A stretch of 64,000 nucleotides of DNA, from NCBI GenBank assembly GCA_947475995.1, contig CANJNI010000002.1:1-64000 (forward strand). Direction: 5' to 3'. This DNA comes from Beijerinckiaceae bacterium (GTDB lineage Bacteria; Pseudomonadota; Alphaproteobacteria; Rhizobiales; Beijerinckiaceae). Made by a program: the position numbers and the translations under genes. The notes under the pieces are model-generated. The model saw nothing but the letters and a program-made list of their open reading frames with translations. It had not been told where the DNA came from and made no database searches. Shown here piece after piece: positions 1-9,230 of the stretch. Position 1 is the stretch's first letter, and every line of letters starts with the position of its first letter.

Positions 1-47
1 AAAGGTGCGAGCCACCGATCAAGATCGGATTTCCAAGTCTGATCCAT
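1..47 (-). CDS. IS701-family transposase, N-terminal fragment
   Basis: Only the first 15 codons are in the window, reading MDQTWKSDLDRWLAP from an ATG at 47. A GGAGG ribosome binding site lies five to eight bases upstream. The opening resembles the conserved N-terminus of IS701-family DDE transposases, which begin MDxTWxxDLxxWLxPF. The gene runs off the left edge, so catalytic residues cannot be checked. The assignment rests on this short match plus the disruption of the neighbouring gene. Confidence 0.6.
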   Translation of the reverse strand, partial: MDQTWKSDLDRWLAP

Positions 48-145
48 GGCCGGCCCTCCGCGATGCCGACCACCCATGAATCACGCAATATGAATTTCGG
101 GAATCCCAAAAATGTCATGCACCTCAAAAATCTGCCAAAGTAGTG
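1..145 (-). mobile_element. End of an IS701-like insertion sequence (partial)
   Basis: The stretch is poorer in GC than the flanking gene. It carries, on the minus strand, a ribosome binding site (GGAGG) and the start of a gene whose first residues resemble IS701-family transposases. The hexapeptide-repeat protein gene to its right loses its family pattern exactly here. The four bases at 146-149 read CTAA (TTAG on the minus strand). This fits the YTAR four-base target duplication known for IS701 elements, so the element edge is placed at 145. The rest of the element and the second target copy lie outside the window. Confidence 0.65.
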
Positions 146-602
146 CTAACTGAATTCGCAGTCGCCTGTCGGCCAGATCGTTGCGGTAATTCGCCACGAT
201 CGCCCCCGCCTCCAGATTCACATCCGAACCCACAAGCGAATCTCCGACGAAATTGAAATGCGCAAAACGCGCCTTTTCGAACACGATCGAGGATTTTACC
301 TCGCATCCGGGTCCGACGACGCAATCGCCGGCGAGCCACACACCGCCACGCAGGTAGCAATGCGCGGCCAGAAAACAGCCGGGACCAACAATCGCCGGCC
401 CCTTGAGCACCGCGCCGATTTCCACGGTCGCGCTGTGATGCACCGCAACCCCATCTGCAATCAGATAACCGCCGCCCAGTCCGGCGAAGGCGCGTTCGAG
501 CAAGATCGGCACGCCCGCCGGGATGTCCCACGGATCAAGGCGTGGTCGATCCGCCCAGAAGCGCGGCCATGACTGGATATAAGCGCCCAGATCCAGCATC
601 AA
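81..602 (-). pseudogene. Left-handed beta-helix (hexapeptide repeat) protein gene, disrupted by an insertion sequence
   Basis: Residues 45-140 show the imperfect hexapeptide turns of a left-handed parallel beta helix, with repeats such as AVLKGP, AIVGPG, FLAAHC and CVVGPG. This resembles the acyltransferase-like half of GlmU-type sugar-nucleotide proteins. No nucleotidyltransferase domain is present. After about residue 150 the pattern stops abruptly and the last 22 residues (…LLWQIFEVHDIF…) are unrelated. They are read out of the adjacent insertion sequence, so the native C-terminus is missing. The start at 602 lies just after the priA stop, which suggests cotranscription. Substrate unknown. 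The product is probably non-functional. Confidence 0.7.
146..149. repeat. Probable target-site duplication of the IS element
   Basis: CTAA at 146-149 separates beta-helix coding sequence from IS-like sequence and matches the YTAR target preference of IS701 elements. The second copy would lie beyond the left edge, so the duplication itself cannot be seen. Confidence 0.4.
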
Positions 603-605
603 ACC

Positions 606-2849
606 TCACAAAAAGCTTTGTGGATCGACATCCACCGCAACCCGCACGCCGCCGCGCTCTTTCGGCGCCTCGGACAGCATGGCGCGCACGAAGCCCTGCA
701 AGTCCGCGCTGCGCGGGCTGCGCACCAGAAGCCGGAAACGGTGCCGGCCGCGCACCACCGCAATCGGGGCTTCTGCGGGTCCCAGAACGGCTATTTCATC
801 GTTCGACGGCATTTCGCCGATGCGGGTGATCTTCCAGCGATCCGTGTCGGGGATCGCCTGCGCTGCCCGCGCCAGTGCGCGCGCATGCGCTTCGGCCGTG
901 GTCCGGTCGTTGCCGGAGACGATCAGCGCCGCGAGGCGCCCGAAGGGCGGCAGGCCGGCCCTGCGCCTTTGTTCGGTTTCTTCGGCGTAAAAGCGCTCCG
1001 CATCCCCCGACAGGAGCGCCCGCATCACCGGATGATCGGGCTGCCATGTCTGGACGAGCCCGCGCCCCGGCTTGTCGCCTCGCCCGGCGCGACCCGTCAC
1101 CTGTTGCAGAAGCTGGAAGGTGCGCTCGGCCGCGCGAGGATCGCCGCTCGAGAGGCCCACATCCGCGTCGATCACTCCCACCAGCGACAGCAGCGGAAAA
1201 TTGTGGCCCTTCGCCACAAGCTGCGTACCGATGACGATCTGGAACGTGCCGTTGGCGATCTCTTCAAGTTCGCGCCGCAGCCGCTCCATGCCGCCGGGGA
1301 AATCCGACGACAAAACCAGCGTGCGGGCGTTTGGAAAAAGCTCCGCAACTTCATCGGCCAACCGCTCGACGCCCGGCCCGCACGGCGTCAGCGAATCCGT
1401 CGCCTGGCATTCCGGACATGTATCGGGGCGACGCTCCACATGGCCGCAATGGTGGCACACAAGCGCACGACGAAAACGATGTTCCACCAGCCATGCGGTA
1501 CAGTTCGGACACTGGAAACGATGACCGCAGGCGTTGCACAGGGTGAGCGGCGCATAACCACGCCGATTGAGAAACAGCAACGACTGTTCGCCGCGATCGA
1601 GCGTTTGCTGCACCGCCTCGCACAGACGCGGCGATATCCATTTGCCGCGCGGCGCAGCCTGTCTGCGCAAGTCGATGGCCGCGAGGTCCGGCATGGTTCG
1701 CCCGCCGAAACGGGCATCGAGGCGCAGATGCTTGTAGCGGCCCTGTTCGGCGTTGACGCGCGTTTCGATCGAAGGCGTCGCGGAGGCCAGCACGACCGCG
1801 GCCTGTTCGATCTGCCCGCGCACGACCGCCATGTCGCGGGCATGATACGAGACGCCGTCGTCCTGCTTGTAGGCGGCCTCGTGTTCCTCATCGACCACGA
1901 TCAGTCCGAGATTTGCGAAGGGCAGGAACAGCGACGAGCGCGCGCCCGCCACCACCTGCACGGTTCCGTCTGCCGCGCCCTGCCAGATGCGGGCGCGCTT
2001 GCGCGCCGCCACACCCGAATGCCACTCGGCAGGCCGCACCCCGAATCGTTTGGCGAATCGGTCCAGAAATTGCGCCGTCAGGGCGATTTCAGGCATCAGG
2101 ATCAGCGCCTGCCGGCCTGTTTTCAGCGCCGCCGCAACGGCCTCGAAATAGACTTCGGTTTTTCCCGATCCGGTCACGCCCTCCAGCAACGTCACTGAAA
2201 ATGCGCCCGTCGTGGCGGCCTCCGCCAGTGCATCGGCGGCCTCCTGCTGGGCGGGCTCGAAAGCGGTGCGCCCATGTTCGATCTCGGGCGGCAGCGCCAC
2301 CGGTTCGGGCGGCAGCACGACCGTCTCCAGCGCCCCCTCGTCCACCAGCCCGTCGATGACCCCGACCGAACACCCGGCGGCTTCCGCCAGCGTCGATTTC
2401 GCGAAGGTAAGACCGCCCTCGGCGGCAGCGAGCGCGCGCACGCGGGCAGGCGTCATGCGCTCCGGCGGCGGCCCGCCAAGCCGCACCCCGACCCGCACCT
2501 TCTCGGGACCCGCATGATCGGGCGCACGGGTCGCCATGCGCAGCACCATGCCGCGCGGCGACAGCGTCCAGCGCGCCACCCAGTCGATGAACTGGCGCAG
2601 GGGCGCGCGCAGGGGCGGCAGGTCCCGCTTCGCCATAATGGTTTTCAGGTTGGACCCGGCGGGCGTGCGGCGCACTTCCCAGACGACGCCGGTCGCCTCG
2701 CGGGTCCCGAGCGGGACCTCGACAAAATCACCGGCGCGCAATTCCATGCCGGCCGGCACGCGATACGACCAGCAATTGTCGACCGCGACCGGCGTCAGCA
2801 CCTCCGCCACAAGATTTTGCGCGCCGTCATCGGGCGAATCCGCTTCCAT
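606..2849 (-). CDS. priA: Primosomal protein N' (replication restart helicase PriA)
   Basis: PriA recognises abandoned replication forks and reloads the replisome. The 747-residue protein has the usual layout. An N-terminal DNA-binding domain (about 1-110) is followed by a Walker A motif GVTGSGKT near residue 225 and a Walker B/DEAH-type box DEEHEA near 320. Four pairs of cysteines (CNACG, CPNC, CHHC, CPEC) bind two zinc ions at about 435-485. The helicase C-lobe includes the TGRAGR motif VI. Length is normal. It sits first in a short minus-strand pair with the disrupted beta-helix gene. Confidence 0.96.
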   Translation of the reverse strand: MEADSPDDGAQNLVAEVLTPVAVDNCWSYRVPAGMELRAGDFVEVPLGTREATGVVWEVRRTPAGSNLKTIMAKRDLPPLRAPLRQFIDWVARWTLSPRGMVLRMATRAPDHAGPEKVRVGVRLGGPPPERMTPARVRALAAAEGGLTFAKSTLAEAAGCSVGVIDGLVDEGALETVVLPPEPVALPPEIEHGRTAFEPAQQEAADALAEAATTGAFSVTLLEGVTGSGKTEVYFEAVAAALKTGRQALILMPEIALTAQFLDRFAKRFGVRPAEWHSGVAARKRARIWQGAADGTVQVVAGARSSLFLPFANLGLIVVDEEHEAAYKQDDGVSYHARDMAVVRGQIEQAAVVLASATPSIETRVNAEQGRYKHLRLDARFGGRTMPDLAAIDLRRQAAPRGKWISPRLCEAVQQTLDRGEQSLLFLNRRGYAPLTLCNACGHRFQCPNCTAWLVEHRFRRALVCHHCGHVERRPDTCPECQATDSLTPCGPGVERLADEVAELFPNARTLVLSSDFPGGMERLRRELEEIANGTFQIVIGTQLVAKGHNFPLLSLVGVIDADVGLSSGDPRAAERTFQLLQQVTGRAGRGDKPGRGLVQTWQPDHPVMRALLSGDAERFYAEETEQRRRAGLPPFGRLAALIVSGNDRTTAEAHARALARAAQAIPDTDRWKITRIGEMPSNDEIAVLGPAEAPIAVVRGRHRFRLLVRSPRSADLQGFVRAMLSEAPKERGGVRVAVDVDPQSFL

Positions 2850-2889
2850 CCCGACGGTGTACCACCAATCAGGCGTCCGGAGGGATAGG

Positions 2890-3237
2890 TCAGGCTTCGA
2901 CCATCACCCGGAAGCCGCCGAAGATCATCCGTTTCGTGTCGAACGGAGCCGCCACGCCCGCCATGCGCGGGTGAGTCATGGTTTTCTTCAAGCCCTCGTC
3001 CCGCACCTCTTTCGAGGGCCAGACGATCCACGCAAAGACGACCGTCTCATTCGGCTCCAGCTTCACCGCCATCGGGAAGGAGGTGAGCTTGCCGTCCGGC
3101 ACGTCGTCGCCCCAGCACTCCACCACCTGCAAGGCGCCGACCTCGCGGAAGATCGGCGCGGCCAGTTCGGCGAATTTGCGGTACTCCTCCCGCCTGTCAG
3201 TCGGCACCGCGATCACGAAGCCATCGACGTAACTCAT
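2890..3237 (-). CDS. DUF1428 family protein (YbaA-like)
   Basis: This 115-residue soluble protein opens with MSYVDGFVIAVP and ends with MIFGGFRVMVE, the conserved ends of DUF1428. It is a small ferredoxin-like (dimeric alpha-beta barrel) fold. No catalytic residues are known for the family and the function is unknown. Its ATG overlaps the stop codon of the upstream VOC protein gene (ATGA at 3234-3237), so the two are very likely translationally coupled. Confidence 0.9.
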   Translation of the reverse strand: MSYVDGFVIAVPTDRREEYRKFAELAAPIFREVGALQVVECWGDDVPDGKLTSFPMAVKLEPNETVVFAWIVWPSKEVRDEGLKKTMTHPRMAGVAAPFDTKRMIFGGFRVMVEA

Positions 3238-3722
3238 CCGCCTGCCTCCAGAAACGCTGCCCGCAGCGGCGCGATCTCAAGCTTGATCATGCCGCGCATC
3301 GCCTGCATGACGCGATCGACCCGCGCTGCATCCTTGTCGTGAATCATTTCGAGCAGAATGTTCGGAGTCACCTGCCACGTCACCCCGTAGCGATCCTGCA
3401 GCCAGCCGCAGGCCATCGGCTTGCCGCCATCGAGAAGCTTTTCCCAGATGTGATCGATTTCTTCCTGCGTCTCGCATTTGATGATCAGCGAGGAGGCGGC
3501 GGAAAATCTCGTGTCGGGTCCGCCGTTCAGGGCCATCAGGTTGTGACCGCCCAACTGGAAACTCACCGCGATGACGGAGCCCTCCGGTCCGGGCCCGGTT
3601 TTTCCTGCGCGCAGCACATGGACGATCCGCGAATCCTCCATCACCGAGGTGTAGAACTGCGCAGCTTCCTCGGCCTTGCCGTCGAAACAGAGACAAACAT
3701 CGATTTTCTGCAGTTGCGTCAC
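3234..3722 (-). CDS. VOC superfamily protein, PhnB-like
   Basis: The protein has the PhnB/3-demethylubiquinone-methyltransferase-like VOC fold: an opening beta strand with VCLCFDGKAEEAAQFYTSV, a central GGHNLMALNGGP strand and a closing CGWLQDRYGVTWQV strand. Members of this group usually lack a complete metal triad and have no firm function. The start chosen is the GTG at 3722 (VTQLQKIDV), because a GGAGG lies five bases before it. A longer reading to 3806 adds a tail without family similarity. It is coupled to the downstream DUF1428 gene by a stop/start overlap. Confidence 0.85.
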   Translation of the reverse strand: MTQLQKIDVCLCFDGKAEEAAQFYTSVMEDSRIVHVLRAGKTGPGPEGSVIAVSFQLGGHNLMALNGGPDTRFSAASSLIIKCETQEEIDHIWEKLLDGGKPMACGWLQDRYGVTWQVTPNILLEMIHDKDAARVDRVMQAMRGMIKLEIAPLRAAFLEAGG

Positions 3723-3863
3723 GGCGCCCTCCGGTCTTTGGCTCGACCATAACCCGCCCGGGCGATGAAAGTTGCAGCCCGGATAGGCAAGATTGATCGA
3801 GACCAATGCGGCGCGCCTGCGTCGGCGCTAGCTGAAGCTCATATTCTGGCCGGGAGGCTCTGC

Positions 3864-4697
3864 TTGTCGAACGCGATCGTCAAATCGATTATTCACCCCA
3901 CGGATTTTTCACCCGCCAGCACGGACGCCTTTGTGCACGCGATGCGCATCGCGCTCGCCGCGCGCAGCGAATTGCACCTGCTGCACATCGACCCGCCAGA
4001 CCGTCCGTCGTCCTTCGACAATTTTCCGCACGTCCGCACGCTTCTGTCTGCATGGGGATTGATGCACGAAAACGATCCGCGCGCGGACGTGTCCCGGCGC
4101 TTCGGGGTCGACATCACAAAATGCGACATAGCCGATCCCGAACCGGTCGAGGCCGTGGTCGATTACATCGAGGATCATCCGGGCCAGCTTGTGGTGCTCG
4201 GCACGGAAGGCCGGACCGGCTGGGAATATCTCCGCAAGGGGTCAGTCGCCGAGCGCATCGCCCGCAAGGCCCGAAAGGCAAGCCTGTTCGTGTCGGCGGG
4301 AGCGCGCGGCTTCATCGATCAGTCGAACGGCAACCTCTTCCTCAATCGCATTCTGCTCCCCATAGATCACGACACGCCATGGGTCGATGCGCTGAACTTC
4401 GTCTCGCGCTTCTCGCACATGCTGAATCCGGAAGGCGTCGAAATCCATCTGCTGCATGTCGGCGATCAGGCGCCTGTCGTCACCGCCAGCCTGAACGCCT
4501 CGGGAGTCGTCAGCGTCATCCAGCGGGACGGGCCGGTCGTGCCGACCATTCTGGAGGCTGCGGACGAATTCTCCGTCGACATGATCGCCATGCCGACGGC
4601 GGGCCATCACGGCATTCTGGACGCCTTGCGCGGCAGCGTCACGGAGCGCGTGCTGCATCTGGCGCGGGTTCCGCTTCTGGCTGTTCCGGCGAAATAA
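3864..4697 (+). CDS. Tandem-domain universal stress protein
   Basis: The 277-residue protein contains two UspA-like domains. The first begins SIIHPTDFSPAS and ends near residue 150, with VVLGTEGRTGW in the nucleotide-loop region. The second runs from RILLPIDHD to MIAMPTAGHHG and the closing VPLLAVPAK. Such proteins bind ATP or other adenine nucleotides and take part in stress survival, but the role of this one is not evident. The start is taken at the TTG at 3864, preceded by GGGAGG with a six-base spacer. Its stop codon directly abuts the stop of the convergent TctC gene. Confidence 0.88.
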   Translation: MSNAIVKSIIHPTDFSPASTDAFVHAMRIALAARSELHLLHIDPPDRPSSFDNFPHVRTLLSAWGLMHENDPRADVSRRFGVDITKCDIADPEPVEAVVDYIEDHPGQLVVLGTEGRTGWEYLRKGSVAERIARKARKASLFVSAGARGFIDQSNGNLFLNRILLPIDHDTPWVDALNFVSRFSHMLNPEGVEIHLLHVGDQAPVVTASLNASGVVSVIQRDGPVVPTILEAADEFSVDMIAMPTAGHHGILDALRGSVTERVLHLARVPLLAVPAK

Positions 4698-5729
4698 TTA
4701 CTTGTTTTCGTGGGTCGTAATCAGCCGGACGACCTTCTTCTTCTGGTCCGCCGTCAGATCCGTCACGGCCGCCAGCATCGCCTTGCGGGTTTTTTCCGCA
4801 TCCACAAAATCGATGTAGCGCTGCGTTCTTTCGCCTTCCGACACCAGCACCGGATCGGTGAGCGCCTTCTTCACGGCCTCCTGAAGATAGGCGAGGCGCG
4901 CGGGCGGCAGGCCGGGCGACGCAATAAGGATGCGGCCGAGATTTTCCACCGTCGCCCGGTAATCGAACAGCCATGTCTGATCCGCATCGAGCTTTACGGC
5001 TTCGAAGATCGTCGGCGTATTGGGGAAGAAACGCGACTTCTCGCGGCCCATCGTGGCGACGGCGCGATTGTTGCCGGCCTTCACATAATTGTTGGCGGAC
5101 GTGTCCGACACATAGACCGAATCCATCTCGCCTTTCGACACCGCGATCGCGGCCTCGTTGGAGCCCGGATAGCCGATCACGATGCGGCAGTTGAGTTTCA
5201 GCGCCTCGCAGGTGAAGGCGGCGCCGTCGGACAGTCCGTCCATCGGACCGCTGCCCGACCACATGATCTGCTTCGACGCCGACTTGATGGCGTCTTCGGG
5301 CGTCTTGATCGGCGAATTGGGAGCGACCAGCCAGACCCACGGCGAGGCGCTGACCGTGCCCAGATGGCTCACCTTGCCGAGATCGAAACGCGCGCCCTGC
5401 GTTTCGGCCAGTTGCGCCAGCGCCGCGCCGGTGCCGTTGACGATCATCATCGTCAACCCGTCCGGAGCCGCAGCGAAAACGCGATTGAGCGCCGTCAGCC
5501 CGCCCGCGCCCGGCTGGTTCTCGACCACCACATTGACGTTGGAGCCGAGATTCTTGGCGATGTAGGGCGCAATCGTGCGCGCGTAGATGTCATAGCCGCC
5601 CCCCGGCCCGTAGCCGACGACCAGCCGAACCGTCTTGCCGGAGAAGAACGCCGCTTCCTGATCCTGCGCCAGGGCAGGAGCGGCCGCGATGGACGCAGTC
5701 AACAGAACAGCGGACACGAGTTTGCGCAT
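4698..5729 (-). CDS. Tripartite tricarboxylate transporter substrate-binding protein (TctC/Bug family)
   Basis: This 343-residue periplasmic binding protein has a signal peptide (residues 1-21, cleaved near APALAQD). Bug-family blocks follow: FFSGKTVRLVVGYGPGGGYD, VVVENQPGAGG and the VLVSEGE region near the C-terminus. Such proteins capture carboxylates for TctAB permeases. No tctA or tctB lies nearby, so it is an orphan receptor here, as is common in proteobacteria with large Bug families. The ligand cannot be read from sequence. Confidence 0.9.
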   Translation of the reverse strand: MRKLVSAVLLTASIAAAPALAQDQEAAFFSGKTVRLVVGYGPGGGYDIYARTIAPYIAKNLGSNVNVVVENQPGAGGLTALNRVFAAAPDGLTMMIVNGTGAALAQLAETQGARFDLGKVSHLGTVSASPWVWLVAPNSPIKTPEDAIKSASKQIMWSGSGPMDGLSDGAAFTCEALKLNCRIVIGYPGSNEAAIAVSKGEMDSVYVSDTSANNYVKAGNNRAVATMGREKSRFFPNTPTIFEAVKLDADQTWLFDYRATVENLGRILIASPGLPPARLAYLQEAVKKALTDPVLVSEGERTQRYIDFVDAEKTRKAMLAAVTDLTADQKKKVVRLITTHENK

Positions 5730-5827
5730 GGGTTCCTCCTCCGGGCCTCTGGACGACGGCTTCCCGCCATCGGCTTTTGTGTTGAGGTCAATCTATCGCG
5801 GCAGGCGCGTCCCGAACAGGGGAAGGA

Positions 5828-6532
5828 TCAGCCGTCCAGACAATCGAAAAGCGACCGGGAATTCGGCGTGCGGGCCACGCGCAGGTTCGTGGTGAAATCC
5901 CGAAGCGGCTCGGCGGAATCGCTGGAGATTGCGCAGTGCCGCGCGCGCGCCGCCGGAGCCGCGACGCCCGCCCGCTGCGCCAGATCGACGAAAAGCTCGG
6001 CGCTGCGCCGTGAAAAATGGAGCACGGCCTCGATGCGCCCGTCCCAAAGGGCGTCGTGGGCGTTGTCCGGGAGTTTGTCCACGGCGCGCGCCTCATAGGC
6101 TTCGATCACTATGGGGGCGATGCCGAACTGCCCCAGCTTGATTTCGAGATCGGGCTTGCGTTCGCGTCCGGCGAGATAAAGCAGCTTTCCGCCCTTCCGC
6201 ACCGCGAAGCTGAGAAGCATGACGAGGTCCGCCGCCGTCGGGGCTGCAGGCTCCACCTGTTTGAAGCCCAGTTGGGCGGCGGCTTCGGCAGCGCGACCCC
6301 CCACGCAGAAGAACGGCGTCTTGAGCAGGCGCTCCGGGATGACCGGAGCGCCCGGCGTGTTGAGGGCCTGAACGCTCGTCACCACCAAGCCGTCGAAGGG
6401 CTCGTCAGGGATCGTCGCCGGCGTCCCGACGATTCTGATCAGGGGCGCCAGCACGGGTTCGTGACCCAATGCGGCCAGTTGGGCCGCAGTGCGCCGACCT
6501 TCCTTCTCCGGACGGGTCAGCAGAACCCGCAT
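5828..6532 (-). CDS. hemD: Uroporphyrinogen-III synthase
   Basis: HemD closes hydroxymethylbilane to uroporphyrinogen III in haem and cobalamin synthesis. The protein is 234 residues with the two-domain HemD architecture. It opens MRVLLTRPEKEGRRTAA and includes FVDLAQRAG and the closing HCAISSDSAEPL region. Conservation in this family is low, so position helps: it starts at 6532 within a few bases of the hemC stop, forming a hemC-hemD operon as in many proteobacteria. Confidence 0.92.
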   Translation of the reverse strand: MRVLLTRPEKEGRRTAAQLAALGHEPVLAPLIRIVGTPATIPDEPFDGLVVTSVQALNTPGAPVIPERLLKTPFFCVGGRAAEAAAQLGFKQVEPAAPTAADLVMLLSFAVRKGGKLLYLAGRERKPDLEIKLGQFGIAPIVIEAYEARAVDKLPDNAHDALWDGRIEAVLHFSRRSAELFVDLAQRAGVAAPAARARHCAISSDSAEPLRDFTTNLRVARTPNSRSLFDCLDG

Positions 6533-6533
6533 C

Positions 6534-7460
6534 TCAGAGGGCCAGAATGTCAGCCGGAGATTTGTCCAGAAGAGCCCGTCCGGCGCGCGCCCCGATGGCT
6601 TCGGCCTCGTTCACAGATCCCTCGTCCGAAATTTCGAACGCTTCCGATCCATCCTTGCGCAGCACCATCCCGCGCAGCCGCAGCCGCTCCCCCTCGGCCA
6701 GCGCAAGTCCCGCGACGGGCGTCTTGCAGGACCCGTCCAGCACGCGCAGGAAGGCGCGCTCGGCCGTCAGCGCATGACCGGTGCGGGCGTCCACGATGGC
6801 GGAAATCTTTTGTTGCGCTTCGGCATCGTCGCCCCGCACCGTTATCGCGATGGCGCCCTGCCCGACGGCGGGCAGGAAATCCTCGGTTTCGAGGACAGCG
6901 GTCGCCCGATGCGCAAGCCCGAGCCTGCGCAGGCCCGCCAGCGCCAGCAGGGTCGCGTCGATTTCGCCTGATTCGGCCTTGCGGAGCCGGGTCTCCACAT
7001 TGCCGCGAAGAAGTTCTGTGCGGATGTCGGGCCGCAACCGCTTCACCATGGCGGCGCGGCGCAGCGACGCCGTCCCCACCACCGCACCCTGCGGCAGACC
7101 CGCGATGGTGGTCGCCTTCGCCGAGATGAGCGCATCGCGCACGTCCTCGCGCGGCAGGTAGCCGCCGATGATGAGTTCGGTCGGCAGCACGGTCGGCAGG
7201 TCTTTCGAGGAATGCACCGCGCAATCGATCTCGCCGCGAATCTGCGCCAGATCGAGTTCCTTGGTGAACAGCCCCTTGCCGCCGGCCTCCGACAGCGCGC
7301 GGTCCTGAATCATGTCGCCGGTCGTCTTGATGATGACGATTTCGATCTGCCCGGGCGGCACCCCGTGGGCGGCCGACAACAGCGCCCGGACCTGATGGGC
7401 CTGTGCGAGCGCGAGCGGGGAGCCGCGTGTGCCGATTCGAGCCCAGGGACTGGCGGGCAT
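6534..7460 (-). CDS. hemC: Porphobilinogen deaminase (hydroxymethylbilane synthase)
   Basis: HemC polymerises four porphobilinogens to hydroxymethylbilane. The 308-residue protein shows RIGTRGSPLALAQA at the N-terminus, the active-site segment KELDLAQIRGEIDCAVHSSKD, and LDGSCKTPVAG with the cysteine that carries the dipyrromethane cofactor. The start at 7460 (MPASPWARIG) is preceded by GAGAGGACC. An upstream extension to 7664 lacks similarity and would run into tsaD. It is transcribed divergently from tsaD across about 112 bp. Confidence 0.96.
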   Translation of the reverse strand: MPASPWARIGTRGSPLALAQAHQVRALLSAAHGVPPGQIEIVIIKTTGDMIQDRALSEAGGKGLFTKELDLAQIRGEIDCAVHSSKDLPTVLPTELIIGGYLPREDVRDALISAKATTIAGLPQGAVVGTASLRRAAMVKRLRPDIRTELLRGNVETRLRKAESGEIDATLLALAGLRRLGLAHRATAVLETEDFLPAVGQGAIAITVRGDDAEAQQKISAIVDARTGHALTAERAFLRVLDGSCKTPVAGLALAEGERLRLRGMVLRKDGSEAFEISDEGSVNEAEAIGARAGRALLDKSPADILAL

Positions 7461-7572
7461 AAGGTCCTCTCGGTTGCATCCTGACCGGACGCCCCTATAG
7501 GGTGCGGTCAGGCGGCCCCCCATAGTCCTGCGCGCTGTCCGGCGCAAGGCGATCCCTCCCCAAAAGGCCACG

Positions 7573-8631
7573 ATGCGCGTTCTCGGCATAGAAACCACCT
7601 GCGACGAAACGGCGGCGGCTGTGGTCAGGCTCAAGCCCGAGGGCGGCGGCGAAATTCTCTCCAACGAGATTCGCAGCCAGATCGAGGAACATGCGCCCTA
7701 CGGGGGCGTGGTGCCGGAAATCGCCGCCCGCGCTCACGTGGAGATCATCGATACGCTGGTCCAGCGGGCGCTGGCGGCCGCCAATGTGCGACTGTCCGAT
7801 CTCGACGGCGTTGCGGCGGCCGCCGGGCCCGGCCTCATCGGAGGCGTCATGGTGGGGCTGGTGACCGGCAAGGCGCTGGCGCTCGCCTGCGGTCTGCCCT
7901 TCGTGGCCGTGAATCATCTGGAAGCCCATGCGCTGACGGCGCGGCTCACCGACAATGTGCCCTTTCCGTATCTGCTGCTGCTGATGTCGGGCGGCCATAC
8001 GCAGCTCGTCGCCGTGCGTGGCGTCGGCGAATATACCCGCATCGGAACCACGGTGGACGACGCCATCGGGGAAGCCTTCGACAAGGTCGCCAAGCTCCTT
8101 GGCCTGCCCTATCCGGGCGGCCCGCAGGTGGAGATCGAAGCCCGCAACGGCGACCCGACGCGCTTCGATCTGCCGCGCCCCATGCTGAACCGCCAGCAGC
8201 CGGATTTTTCGTTGTCTGGGCTCAAGACCGCCGTGCGACTCGCGGCCGAACGCGCCGCGCCGCTCTCGCCGCGCGATGTGAGCGATCTCTGCGCTTCCTT
8301 TCAGGCCGCCATCGTGGATGTGATCGTCGACCGCACCCGCATGGGGCTGCGCCAGTTCCGCACCACGCTGGGCCATCCCAACGCGCTGGTGGTGGCGGGG
8401 GGCGTCGCGTCCAATCAGGCGATCCGTCGTTCGCTGGTGCGCTTCTGCGGCGAATCGGGCCTGCGGCTCGTGATGCCGCCGCCCGCGCTCTGCACCGACA
8501 ACGGAGCCATGATCGCCTGGACGGGGATCGAACGCCTGCTGCTCGGCCTGACGGACGACATGGATTTCGCCGCGCGTCCGCGCTGGCCGCTCGATCCAAC
8601 CGCCGAACGCTCTCTCAACGGCAAGGCGTGA
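7573..8631 (+). CDS. tsaD: tRNA N6-adenosine threonylcarbamoyltransferase
   Basis: TsaD transfers threonylcarbamoyl to A37 of ANN-decoding tRNAs. The 352-residue protein opens [18 protein letters not shown] and carries the metal-binding HLEAHAL (two histidines). The ASKHA nucleotide-binding blocks [12 protein letters not shown] and [13 protein letters not shown] are present, as is a C-terminal [10 protein letters not shown]. Length and motifs are normal. The divergent hemC and following gpsA are the common Hyphomicrobiales context. Confidence 0.97.
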   Translation: MRVLGIETTCDETAAAVVRLKPEGGGEILSNEIRSQIEEHAPYGGVVPEIAARAHVEIIDTLVQRALAAANVRLSDLDGVAAAAGPGLIGGVMVGLVTGKALALACGLPFVAVNHLEAHALTARLTDNVPFPYLLLLMSGGHTQLVAVRGVGEYTRIGTTVDDAIGEAFDKVAKLLGLPYPGGPQVEIEARNGDPTRFDLPRPMLNRQQPDFSLSGLKTAVRLAAERAAPLSPRDVSDLCASFQAAIVDVIVDRTRMGLRQFRTTLGHPNALVVAGGVASNQAIRRSLVRFCGESGLRLVMPPPALCTDNGAMIAWTGIERLLLGLTDDMDFAARPRWPLDPTAERSLNGKA

Positions 8632-8632
8632 C

Positions 8633-9223
8633 GTGTGGGGCGCGCGGCGTTTTGTCGAGACATGCCTGCTGACGGCCGCGCTCGTCTGCTTCACGCCCGC
8701 CGACAAGCCGGGACCACTCGGTCTCGAACCGACGCTGGCGGCCGTGCGGATCTTCTATGCGCCCGCGACCGATCTCGAGACCGTCGACAGGCAACTCATC
8801 GACAGCGCGCGCCAGTCCATCGACATGGCCGCCTATGTGCTGACCAACCGGGGCGTCATAAGCGCCCTTTCGCAGGCGGCCTCGCGCGGCGTGAAGGTGC
8901 GGCTCTATCTCGACCCCGATCAGGCCGTCCGTTCCGGCCAGAACAACAACGGATTGTTTGCGCTTCTGGAAGCCCGCAACGTGGAAGCGCGTTTCAAGGC
9001 GCGCGCAGCCGACATGCACCTGAAGGCCTTTCAGGTCGATGGCCGTATGCTCCGGTCGGGTTCGGCGAACTTTTCCTTCACGGGCGCCAAGCAGCAGGAC
9101 AACGATCTCATTCTGATCGAGAGCCGCGAAGCGGCCTCGACGTTCCGCACTGCCTTCGAACGCCTATGGATGCGGCGCGACAACGAAACCTTCCAGCCCC
9201 TGCCGACAGGCATGATCCGGTGA
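8633..9223 (+). CDS. Phospholipase D-like protein with a single HKD motif
   Basis: This 196-residue protein starts at a GTG two bases after the tsaD stop. The hydrophobic N-terminus (about 8-22) suggests export or membrane attachment. One PLD catalytic motif is present near residue 125: HLKAFQVDGRMLRSGSANFS (HxKx4D, followed by GSxN). Single-HKD members act as dimers, as in Nuc/BfiL-type endonucleases and related phosphodiesterases. The substrate, DNA or phospholipid, cannot be decided. It lies between tsaD and gpsA in a tightly packed set. Confidence 0.85.
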   Translation: MWGARRFVETCLLTAALVCFTPADKPGPLGLEPTLAAVRIFYAPATDLETVDRQLIDSARQSIDMAAYVLTNRGVISALSQAASRGVKVRLYLDPDQAVRSGQNNNGLFALLEARNVEARFKARAADMHLKAFQVDGRMLRSGSANFSFTGAKQQDNDLILIESREAASTFRTAFERLWMRRDNETFQPLPTGMIR

Positions 9224-9230
9224 GCCGCGC

